Of a stretch of DNA of 64,000 nt, positions 18,903 through 26,591 are shown piece by piece. Location of the stretch: assembly GCA_002256205.1 (NCBI GenBank), contig NKIW01000004.1:435238-499237 (forward strand). The letters run 5' to 3'. This stretch comes from Rhizobiales bacterium PAR1. Its GTDB lineage: Bacteria; Pseudomonadota; Alphaproteobacteria; Rhizobiales; Beijerinckiaceae. Below the pieces are notes generated by a model that was not told where the DNA came from, searched no databases, and saw only the letters and a list, made by a program, of their open reading frames with translations. Both the position numbers and the translations under genes were made by a program. Numbering within the stretch: the stretch's first letter is position 1; every line of letters begins with the position of its first letter.

Positions 18903-20459
18903 TCATGCGGCCGGAGCGGGTTCGATCTCAGGCTGAGGTGCTGCAATAGCTGATTGTTCTGATGCGGGAGGACTGGCCTTCCTTTGCCGCCGCACCCGAA
19001 CCCACTGCATCAGCTGAATGAAGCGATAGGCGACTATGGCCATTATCGCCACCCCGGTAAGCCCGGCCAAGGCCCAACGAACAAAAACAGGGTCGAGGCG
19101 CAGACCTTTGCGATCGGCCAGATAAAGCGTGACCAGCAGCGCCATCAGGCCAAGACGCACCATCGCAAGTCGCCAAGCCCGCAGAGCTTTGGGATGAAGC
19201 GTCCGGAACAGGATGCGCTCTACCAATCCGCTCGCCGCTGCATGCAGCAGAAAGGCGAGCGCGCAGATATTGAACAGGGGAATCAGAAGCGCCCAGATGA
19301 AGCCCAGAATGAGCGGCCAGCCTTGAGAGAGCGCCAGCGCAGGCGAGTCCAACCCGGCTTCAAAGGCAAAGCGGTGGGCATCGAGAGGGGCGCGGGCCGT
19401 TGCCTGTCCACATGCGCGCGCCGCCGCGAGCGCATCCTCCGGCATGTTGCCGCAGACCGTGAGCCAGCCATGCAGGGCTTCGTCAAACACGAACAGCGGC
19501 CATTGTGATGGTGGAACCGCCAGAATACTTTCGGCCATCATGGTCTTCAGAAGCGTTTGGCCTGTCTGGATCAGAACCGCAAGAAGCGCCGCCAGCAGGA
19601 AGCCAACAAGAAGACCCGAACCGCGCAACACACGATGCCGGATCGCGATGGCCGGCTGGTTCAATGTGATTCCAAGACCGATCCCAAGAGCCACGGCCGG
19701 CCAGATCTCCCGGAGAAGATCGATGTTGAAACGTACCGAAAGTGCTGCTGCCGCGCTGGCCTGCGCTTGCCGAAGCGCTTCGATATCGAAGCGATCAAGG
19801 ACCCGACTGGCCAGCATCAACCCGGCAGGAACAACCGCCGCGGCGAAGGCGATCACCACCAGCGCCTTGGCGATGCGCTGGAGGCCAAACAGGCCACCCA
19901 GCACTACTACGAGCCCGATCAGCCCCAGAACCACGACCAGAACGCGGTGGTGACGCCCCCCGGTAATCACGGCTAACTGGTCAATCGTCTGAGGCAACTG
20001 GTCAAAGAGCGTCAGAAGACAAAGAAATACGCTGCAGACCATCAGAACCGGCAAGGCGCCACGCGTTCCCGTGCCGGGATCGCGGTCGCCATGCAGCGCG
20101 AGATCGACCACGAAATTCCGCCACATCGCCAGCGGCGCCGCGACATAGGACAGAACAAGCCCCGTCATCAGGCCTGCCGCCTGCACCCAGGTCCGGGAGC
20201 CGGCGGGCTGAAGCAAAAGACCGAACAGCACCAGGGCCGTCACAAGCGCCGTCAGCCCCAGCGCGCTTGCCCGCTCGCGCCCGACGATGAACCGCGCCAG
20301 TCGGGCGCTCGTGCTGGCGAAGGCGAGCGCCAGCGTCGTGAGCCCGAGAATGGCCATGACACCGTAAGCCGCGAGTTGCGGCCCGAGCCCCATCCGCTCG
20401 CCGAAGACAAGCAGCCCGAATCCGGCAAGCGAGAGCGCAATTACCAGCGCACTGGTCAT
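18903..20459 (-). CDS. Large multi-pass membrane protein, unassigned (weakly SSS/APC-like)
   Basis: I do not firmly recognise this 518-residue protein. It has about 12 hydrophobic segments from VIALSLAGFGLLVFG at the N-terminus to ALAGLTGVAIMAIVAYRFIQ near residue 475, and a Pro/Ala-rich cytoplasmic tail. The layout, with a long extramembrane loop around residues 325-375, loosely recalls sodium/solute symporter-like proteins, including those that serve as input domains of sensor kinases, but no kinase domain is attached. It is divergent from a LuxR-type response regulator over a 185-bp spacer, suggesting a transport or sensing link; that is inference only. Confidence 0.65.
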   Translation of the reverse strand: MTSALVIALSLAGFGLLVFGERMGLGPQLAAYGVMAILGLTTLALAFASTSARLARFIVGRERASALGLTALVTALVLFGLLLQPAGSRTWVQAAGLMTGLVLSYVAAPLAMWRNFVVDLALHGDRDPGTGTRGALPVLMVCSVFLCLLTLFDQLPQTIDQLAVITGGRHHRVLVVVLGLIGLVVVLGGLFGLQRIAKALVVIAFAAAVVPAGLMLASRVLDRFDIEALRQAQASAAAALSVRFNIDLLREIWPAVALGIGLGITLNQPAIAIRHRVLRGSGLLVGFLLAALLAVLIQTGQTLLKTMMAESILAVPPSQWPLFVFDEALHGWLTVCGNMPEDALAAARACGQATARAPLDAHRFAFEAGLDSPALALSQGWPLILGFIWALLIPLFNICALAFLLHAAASGLVERILFRTLHPKALRAWRLAMVRLGLMALLVTLYLADRKGLRLDPVFVRWALAGLTGVAIMAIVAYRFIQLMQWVRVRRQRKASPPASEQSAIAAPQPEIEPAPAA

Positions 20460-20644
20460 GAACGAGAGCCTATTCCTGCAACCTGTCTTGCAAAAATCAT
20501 TTCAAACGTCAGCGAGATACACCAAGATGTCTAATAGACGAGCGCTCCGTCTTGCCAATAGGCCAAAAGAAAGTTCATCATTAGAGCGAGCTGAAAAATC
20601 ACGTTGCCGCGTTTTCAAGTGACGGCATCAAGCGGGGTGGGGAT

Positions 20645-21310
20645 ATGACGGAAACAATGCCAGGCACAGCCGATCGCGGCACGATAATCATCGCGGACGA
20701 TCATCCGCTCTTTCGTGGGGCACTTCGTCAGGCTGTTGGCGGCATTTTCCGGGATTTACGTGTTGTCGAGGCAGGATCGCTCGAAGAAACCAACGCAGCG
20801 CTGGCGAGCGAGCACGATGTGGATCTCCTGCTGCTTGACCTCAAGATGCCGGGCGTTTCCGGTTTTTCGGGCCTGACGTTTCTGCGCTCGCAGCACCCTT
20901 CCATTCCGGTGATCGTCGTTTCCGGCGTCGAAGATCCCGGCACCATCCGCACCTGCATGGAGTTCGGCGCCTCGGGCTATATTCCCAAGACGACGCCGAT
21001 CGAGCAGATGAATCAGGCGGTGCGGACGGTTCTTGACGGCGGCACCTGGACCCCGCCGCATATCGCGCTCGGCGAAGGTGCAGACAAGGAAACCAGCGAT
21101 CTTGTACGCCGCCTTGCAAGTCTCACACCCCAGCAGATGCGGGTACTTACGATGCTCTCCGAGGGATTACTCAACAAGCAGATCGCTTACGAACTCTCGG
21201 TTTCGGAAGCCACCGTGAAGGCCCATGTCTCGGCAATCCTGATGAAGCTTGGCGTCGAGAGCCGTACGCAGGCGGTGATTGCCGCCGCCAAACTCGAAAT
21301 TCCGGGCTGA
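20645..21310 (+). CDS. LuxR/FixJ-type response regulator (NarL family)
   Basis: A 221-residue two-domain transcription regulator. The receiver domain (about 14-135) shows the acidic pair in IIIADDHPLFRG, the phospho-acceptor Asp in LLLLDLKMPG and the conserved Lys in SGYIPKTTP. The C-terminal LuxR helix-turn-helix is LTPQQMRVLTMLSEGLLNKQ followed by SEATVKAHVSAILMKLGV. It starts 185 bp from the divergent membrane protein gene. No cognate histidine kinase is nearby, so it is an orphan in this window and its input and targets are unknown. Confidence 0.93.
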   Translation: MTETMPGTADRGTIIIADDHPLFRGALRQAVGGIFRDLRVVEAGSLEETNAALASEHDVDLLLLDLKMPGVSGFSGLTFLRSQHPSIPVIVVSGVEDPGTIRTCMEFGASGYIPKTTPIEQMNQAVRTVLDGGTWTPPHIALGEGADKETSDLVRRLASLTPQQMRVLTMLSEGLLNKQIAYELSVSEATVKAHVSAILMKLGVESRTQAVIAAAKLEIPG

Positions 21311-21335
21311 GCCTAACGGCTCACGCATCAGCCCG

Positions 21336-22412
21336 TCATGCCTCCGCGCGCGCCCAGACGTCGGCCCCACGGCCGACGAGGTCTGAGGCATTTCCGGCAT
21401 TTTCGCGCTGGATCGCTCGAAGGATCGCGGCCTTCGCTTCACCGATGAGGCCCGGCCCGCGATACACCAGCGCCGAGTAGAATTGCACCAGCGCCGCGCC
21501 TGCCGATATCTTGGCGACGGCATCCTCGCCGCTGGAAATCCCGCCCACGCCGATGAGCGGGAAGGCTCCTTCCACGCGCTGATATGTCTTGGCGAGCACG
21601 ATGGTCGATGCGCGAAACAGGGGCTTGCCGGAGAGGCCACCGGTCTCGACCGCCTGTGCCTTGTCGCGCAGGGAGGCTGGGCGCGCGATCGTGGTATTTG
21701 AAACAATCATCCCGTCGATCTGACGACTGCGCGCCACATCGACGATATCATCGAGCTGAATATCATCGATATCCGGCGCGATTTTCAGCAGAATACGGGT
21801 CGAAAGCCCTTCAGAGGTCCGAACATCCAGCACGCGAGCAATCAGCTCATCGAGAAAGGCGCGCCCCTGAAGATCACGTAGACCCGGCGTATTCGGCGAA
21901 GAAACGTTGAGGGTCAGGAATTCCGCATGCGGGCCAAGTCGCTGGGTTAGGTCGACATAATCGGCGATCCGGTCAACGCTGTCCTTGTTCGCACCGAGAT
22001 TGATCCCGAGAACGCCCTTGCGCGCCCGCTTTTCGAGCCGCCCGGCAACAGCCTCCATGCCGTCGCTGTTGAGCCCGTAGCGGTTGATAACCGCTTCGTC
22101 TTCGGCAAGACGGAAAACGCGTGGTTTGGGATTCCCCGGCTGCGGACGTTTCGTGACTCCGCCGACCTCGACAAAGCCGAAACCAAGACGCATCAGCGCA
22201 TCCGGCACGCGAGCATTCTTGTCGAACCCCGCTGCCATGCCGACCGGGTTGGCAAAGGATAATCCGAACGCCATCACCGACAGGCGCGGATCATCCGGTC
22301 CAGGTTGCGGCAAAGGGACGCACTCGAGCGCGGAGACGGCCAAATCATGAGCCTTTTCAGGGTCTACTCGGCGGACAATCGGCGACAACAGCGGGAAAAA
22401 CGCTCTAAACAT
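21336..22412 (-). CDS. pyrD: Dihydroorotate dehydrogenase (quinone), class 2
   Basis: A 358-residue FMN enzyme that oxidises dihydroorotate to orotate with a membrane quinone, step four of pyrimidine synthesis. The class 2 N-terminal helix for membrane and quinone contact is present (about 1-30). Further marks are NPVGMAAGFDKN, VEVGGVTKRPQPGNPKPRVF, the catalytic Ser region FLTLNVSSPNTPGLRDLQ, and FMN-phosphate binding GVGGISSGEDA. AAGGTGAGCG precedes the ATG. The DUF952 gene lies 112 bp upstream on the same strand, an arrangement common in rhizobia. Confidence 0.96.
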   Translation of the reverse strand: MFRAFFPLLSPIVRRVDPEKAHDLAVSALECVPLPQPGPDDPRLSVMAFGLSFANPVGMAAGFDKNARVPDALMRLGFGFVEVGGVTKRPQPGNPKPRVFRLAEDEAVINRYGLNSDGMEAVAGRLEKRARKGVLGINLGANKDSVDRIADYVDLTQRLGPHAEFLTLNVSSPNTPGLRDLQGRAFLDELIARVLDVRTSEGLSTRILLKIAPDIDDIQLDDIVDVARSRQIDGMIVSNTTIARPASLRDKAQAVETGGLSGKPLFRASTIVLAKTYQRVEGAFPLIGVGGISSGEDAVAKISAGAALVQFYSALVYRGPGLIGEAKAAILRAIQRENAGNASDLVGRGADVWARAEA

Positions 22413-22524
22413 CGCTCACCTTGCATGAAAGGGCTCGGCCATGCGCCAGCCCGGAGGTTGAGTGCTCCTTGCGGTATCGCAAGATCAATTGATCATCGAC
22501 GCAGTATCCTGAACAGAGTTTGAC

Positions 22525-22875
22525 CTACTGGTCAGGATCAAACGATGGCAGAATAAATTTGCCGGTTACCTCGATAGCGATCGGCCTATCCCACACCACA
22601 TCGGCAAAGGAAAGAGGGCCATAGAGATGGGGGAAAAGGGCGCCATCGCGCGAGGCTTCGTAACGCAGGAATGGGCCAAGATGTTTTGTCTTTACGGCAA
22701 CCAGGCGCAAGCCCGACTGGCTGCTGAAATGGCGCCGCGCCGTCTCTTCTACCTGGTCCCGGGTCGAAAAATGAATGTAACCATCGCGTAGATCAACCGC
22801 GGACCCCAGAAAATGTCCACTCTCTTTGAGCTGCGTCATTTCGTCCCTAGTCAAAATTTTGTAAATTATCGCCAA
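22525..22875 (-). CDS. DUF952 family protein
   Basis: A 116-residue protein of the DUF952 family: IYKILTRDEMTQL at the N-terminus, YIHFSTRDQVEETARRHF in the middle and a LFPHLYGPL segment later. DUF952 folds resemble ADP-ribosyltransferase-like small domains, but the function is not known. The start appears to be TTG, with AAAAGG nine bases before it; the next ATG would remove the conserved IYKIL strand. It precedes pyrD on the same strand. Confidence 0.82.
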   Translation of the reverse strand: MAIIYKILTRDEMTQLKESGHFLGSAVDLRDGYIHFSTRDQVEETARRHFSSQSGLRLVAVKTKHLGPFLRYEASRDGALFPHLYGPLSFADVVWDRPIAIEVTGKFILPSFDPDQ

Positions 22876-22928
22876 TCTTGGAAACCTTTTCTATTCTATA
22901 GATATCGTATCGTGTGCCTTCTACGCAG

Positions 22929-22950
22929 TTGTATCCGTAATCTGATACAA
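22929..22950. promoter_or_regulatory. Candidate operator of the S24-type repressor
   Basis: TTGTATC and GATACAA form a perfect 7-bp inverted repeat around an 8-bp centre. It lies 58-80 bp before the repressor start and about 55 bp before the divergent DUF952 gene. Additional half-site-like words (gatatc, gtatc) occur just to its left. Position and symmetry fit an autoregulatory operator for the dimeric helix-turn-helix protein encoded next to it; this is inferred, not shown. Confidence 0.5.
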
Positions 22951-23008
22951 TTGCTGCTTAACAACAAACTTGATAGTCCGTTTTCCGAATGACGGGGGCT
23001 GGACAACA

Positions 23009-23629
23009 ATGCTGACGCATTCCCAGATTTGGGTTGCTATCGATTCCCTTGCCGCAAGGGAAGGGCTGACGCCCTCCAGTCTGGCAAGGAAGGCTGGACT
23101 GGACCCGACAACGTTCAACCGCTCCAAGCGGCAGAACGGTGAAGGACAGTTGCGTTGGCCTTCTACCGAGTCCATTGCCAAGGTTCTGGCGGCCACAGGC
23201 GTCAGCGTCGACGACTTCCTGCGTATTCTGACCCCCTCCGAACCCAATTCCAGCCGCATCCCGTTCCGCATGCTGACCGGCCCAGCCGGATCATGGTTCG
23301 ATGAGCGCGGCCAGATCAATCCTGACGGCTGGGATGCCATCACCTTCCCGGCCGAAGCGGATCGCCAGCTCTACGCCCTTGAAATCCGTGGTGATCGCTT
23401 CAATCCCATCTACCGCGACGGGGATACGGTGATTGTCGCGCCAGATGCGGAGCCGAGACGCGGAGATCGGGTTTTTGTGGTGGATAGTGCCGGTTTCGCC
23501 ACAATCGAGGTTCTGGATCGCCGTACGGCGACCCATATCCACTTTACCGCGCTTCTTGGTGGAAGCCTTCCACCGCGCACCATCGAGACCGTTACCGTGC
23601 TCGCCCGTATTGTTTGGGCGAGCCAATAG
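23009..23629 (+). CDS. Helix-turn-helix repressor with degenerate S24/LexA-like C-terminal domain
   Basis: A 206-residue CI-like regulator. The N-terminal HTH spans about 5-70 (LTPSSLARKAGLDPTTFNRS). The C-terminal domain follows the S24 peptidase pattern (LYALEIRGDRFNPIYRDGD, then VIVAP and RRGDRVFVVD). In active S24 proteins the first stretch reads GDSM.P, with the catalytic Ser; here it is GDRFNP, so the Ser is Arg. The catalytic Lys of the later VKRL-type strand is also absent (TIEVLDRR). It should therefore not self-cleave and probably only dimerises or binds a ligand. I chose the ATG because upstream in-frame sequence is not HTH-like. Confidence 0.85.
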   Translation: MLTHSQIWVAIDSLAAREGLTPSSLARKAGLDPTTFNRSKRQNGEGQLRWPSTESIAKVLAATGVSVDDFLRILTPSEPNSSRIPFRMLTGPAGSWFDERGQINPDGWDAITFPAEADRQLYALEIRGDRFNPIYRDGDTVIVAPDAEPRRGDRVFVVDSAGFATIEVLDRRTATHIHFTALLGGSLPPRTIETVTVLARIVWASQ

Positions 23630-23632
23630 GGA

Positions 23633-25360
23633 TCAGTTTTCCAAAAGGCCTTTTCCCGCAAGAAACGCGCGGTGCTGTGCGATCAGATCACCATTCAGGG
23701 CAGAATGAATCAGCGCTGAAGTGTTCGCAAGGCCATAAATCGCCGCGAAAGAGCCAAAGCGCGGGCCGCGCTCCTCCCCGAGGAGGATCTGGTAGAGCGC
23801 ATTGAACCAGGCGTTCGACACGCCGGGACGCTCGGGCGTCGCGCCCTTGGCCTTGAGATCCTGATAGCGCGGCACGGCGCGGGCAACATCATAGACCACT
23901 TCCTGAACCGCTTCGGCGCTGGCATCGGCCGGGAGCGCCGCGATCTGGCGCGCAAGTGCTTCCAACGCATCGCGTTCGACATCATCCGGCGCGCGGTATG
24001 TCTTCTTCGGCTTCACGAAATCCGCAAAATAGCGGATCGAATAACCGACGAGCGCATCAAGGCGTGGGTGCGTTTCCGGCGAGGCCCCCGGCGCATAGCG
24101 CTGGAGGAAGCCCCAGAGCACGGCCTTGTCCTCGACATTCGCCACCGCGACAAGGTTCAGGAGCAGGCCGAAGCTGACCGCTGTAGCGGACTGATTGGAA
24201 CCGCCCGCCGCGATTTTCTCCGGCTGGGGCGGGTTACCGCCATGGATGTGCCAGACCGGATTGCCAAGACGATTCTTCTCGTCCTGACGACCAAAGGCAT
24301 CGAGGAACGAGAGATATTCATCCACCGCGCGCGGAATGACATCGAAATAGAGCTTCTTCGCCTCGCGCGGGCGCTGGAACATATAGAGCGACAGGCTCTC
24401 CGGCGAAGCGTAGGTCAGCCATTCATCGATGGTGAGGCCATTGCCCTTGGACTTTGAAATTTTCTGGCCGTTTTCATCGAGGAAGAGTTCGTAGTTGAAG
24501 CCTTCCGGCGCTTCGGCACCGAGGGCGCGCACGATCTCGCCCGAGAGCTTGACGCTGTCGATGAGATCCTTGCCGGCCATTTCGTAATCGATGCCGAGCG
24601 CAACCCAGCGCATCGCCCAATCCGGCTTCCATTGCAGCTTGGCATGGCCGCCGGTCACTGGCGTTTCGTAAGCCTTGCCGGTCTCGGGGTCGCGCCAGAC
24701 AATCGTACCCGCAGCAACCTTCACTTCATCTGCCGCGACCTGCATCACCTGCCCGGTTTCGGGGTGGATAGGGAGAAATGGGCAATAGGTAGCCGCGCGC
24801 TCTTCGCGCAGACTCGGGAGCATGACCGCCTGAATCGCGTCGTAACGCTCGAGCATCAGCAGCAAGGTCTTGTCGAACATGCCTGAGCGGTAGCACTCGG
24901 TCGAGGACATGAACTCGTATTCAAAGCCGAACTGATCGAGGAAGGCCCGGAGGCGCGCATTGTTATGTTCGCCGAAAGAAGGATGCGTTCCGAAGGGGTC
25001 CGGCACCTTCGTCAGCGGCAGGCCGAGCGCCTTGGCCAGCAACTCCTTGTTCGGCACATTATCCGGCACTTTCCGGAGACCGTCCATATCGTCTGAAAAC
25101 GCGATGAGCCGTGTCGGGATTTCACCGCCTGTCAGGGTTTCAAAGGCACGGCGCACCATCGTCGTGCGCGCAACCTCGCCGAATGTGCCGATATGCGGCA
25201 GGCCCGAGGGGCCATACCCGGTTTCGAACAACACCGCCTTCTTGCCGGATTTGGCAAAGCCGCCGCGCCTTTCAAGCCGCGCAATGATCTTGCGGGCTTC
25301 CTCGAACGGCCAGGCGGCCGAAGTCATGGCGGCATCACGATAGGCAAAAAGGTCGGACAT
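23633..25360 (-). CDS. lysK: Lysyl-tRNA synthetase, class I
   Basis: A 575-residue class I lysine--tRNA ligase, the form used by most Alphaproteobacteria and archaea instead of class II LysS. The HIGH motif is [18 protein letters not shown] (about 51-68) and the KMSKS motif is [12 protein letters not shown] (near 290). The C-terminal anticodon-binding helical domain fills residues about 350-575. An internal Met at residue 12 ([11 protein letters not shown]) is a possible alternative start. It converges with the repressor gene with only three bases between the stops. Confidence 0.97.
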   Translation of the reverse strand: MSDLFAYRDAAMTSAAWPFEEARKIIARLERRGGFAKSGKKAVLFETGYGPSGLPHIGTFGEVARTTMVRRAFETLTGGEIPTRLIAFSDDMDGLRKVPDNVPNKELLAKALGLPLTKVPDPFGTHPSFGEHNNARLRAFLDQFGFEYEFMSSTECYRSGMFDKTLLLMLERYDAIQAVMLPSLREERAATYCPFLPIHPETGQVMQVAADEVKVAAGTIVWRDPETGKAYETPVTGGHAKLQWKPDWAMRWVALGIDYEMAGKDLIDSVKLSGEIVRALGAEAPEGFNYELFLDENGQKISKSKGNGLTIDEWLTYASPESLSLYMFQRPREAKKLYFDVIPRAVDEYLSFLDAFGRQDEKNRLGNPVWHIHGGNPPQPEKIAAGGSNQSATAVSFGLLLNLVAVANVEDKAVLWGFLQRYAPGASPETHPRLDALVGYSIRYFADFVKPKKTYRAPDDVERDALEALARQIAALPADASAEAVQEVVYDVARAVPRYQDLKAKGATPERPGVSNAWFNALYQILLGEERGPRFGSFAAIYGLANTSALIHSALNGDLIAQHRAFLAGKGLLEN

Positions 25361-25435
25361 GAGGGTCTACCGGTTGAATAAAACAGGCGTTCTCGTTAGG
25401 GGCGCGCGGCCAGAACGTCAATTCTGATCGCCGTT

Positions 25436-26410
25436 TCAGTAGAACGGCACCGGAAAATGTTTGAGATATAGCTTGGCGTAACGCCCGTCACGGCTGATCC
25501 GCCAGAGCGCGTAGTCGATCGCCTGCCGGAGGTCGGTGTTGCCGCGCCGCATGACAATCGCAGCGCCTTCCCCGAAATAGCGGCTCTCGGTGAAAGGGCC
25601 GCCGACAAAGGCGCAACAACTCGCGGCTGTTGCGCCATTGAGCCAGAAGGCTGTTGCGACGCCGTCTGCAAAAACGAGGTCTGCCTCGCCTTTCTGAGCT
25701 GCTTCAAATGCTAGATCGAGACGCTCGAAGCGGGAGAGCTTTAACGCCGGAAAGAACGCGTTGAGATAGGCCTCATGCGCCGAGCCGCCGACCACCGACA
25801 CAGTCCGGCCCGCCAGCGCCTTGATATCCGCAGATGTGATATTCTTGTCGCGCCGTGCAGCAAAGCGGGCAGAAACCCGGATGGTTGGCAGGGAAAGCTC
25901 GTATTCGCGCCTGAGATCACTCGAGATGCGATGAGACGCGATAACGGCTTCGGCCTCCCCGCGATCCACCGCCGGCAACAGGAAATCCCATTTCCGGGGC
26001 TGGATCGTGCAGCCGGTTCCGAGTTCGGCGCAAATGGCGCGGGCGAGATCGACATTGAAACCCGCCAGCGCACCATCACGCCCAACAAAATTGAACGGGG
26101 GAAAATCCTCTTCCGTCACGAAGCGGATGGTCGTACCGCGCGGCAAGTCGCGGCGATCGATGCGGCGTTCCGGATCAATGAAGCCGGGGATCGTGACAGC
26201 CTCGCGGGCAGCGGGTTGGGGGCTGATCTGCGCAATGCCGGGCGATGCGGCCAGCAGAAGGCCCACGGAAATCGCAACGGGGCCTGCCGAAAACGCAACG
26301 CCCAGGCGCACCAAAAGGGCCAAGTCCCTCGCAATTTGCGACGGCTTTCCACCAAATCGGGCGATTGCGCTCAACATTGCGTCAGTTTGCTCCACGTTCT
26401 TAACCTGCAT
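25436..26410 (-). CDS. Periplasmic amino-acid-type solute-binding protein
   Basis: A 324-residue SBP_bac_3 family protein. After a long N-terminus (a start at Met12 is also possible) comes a hydrophobic export segment (GPVAISVGLLLAASPGIAQI, about 47-66). The binding fold begins near residue 92 with IRFVTEEDFPPFNFVGRDGA and LAGFNVDLARAICAEL, the usual signature of polar amino-acid binding proteins. No ABC permease or ATPase gene is adjacent, so it is an orphan binder. It may feed a distant transporter or act as a sensor. It is divergent from ppdK. Confidence 0.82.
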   Translation of the reverse strand: MQVKNVEQTDAMLSAIARFGGKPSQIARDLALLVRLGVAFSAGPVAISVGLLLAASPGIAQISPQPAAREAVTIPGFIDPERRIDRRDLPRGTTIRFVTEEDFPPFNFVGRDGALAGFNVDLARAICAELGTGCTIQPRKWDFLLPAVDRGEAEAVIASHRISSDLRREYELSLPTIRVSARFAARRDKNITSADIKALAGRTVSVVGGSAHEAYLNAFFPALKLSRFERLDLAFEAAQKGEADLVFADGVATAFWLNGATAASCCAFVGGPFTESRYFGEGAAIVMRRGNTDLRQAIDYALWRISRDGRYAKLYLKHFPVPFY

Positions 26411-26591
26411 TGAGGTTTAACGGCGGATTCCTTGCGCGCAATCCCCGATTTGTCCGATGGACCCGGTTGCCTTTGCAACGCTTTTGCGACAGGACATTGC
26501 CAATCTTTTCGCAACTGCGAAGAAGGGCCTCGTTCAGAATCGAGGTCCTATTCACAAGATGGACTTGCGACGAAACTCTCGAGGACGCGTC

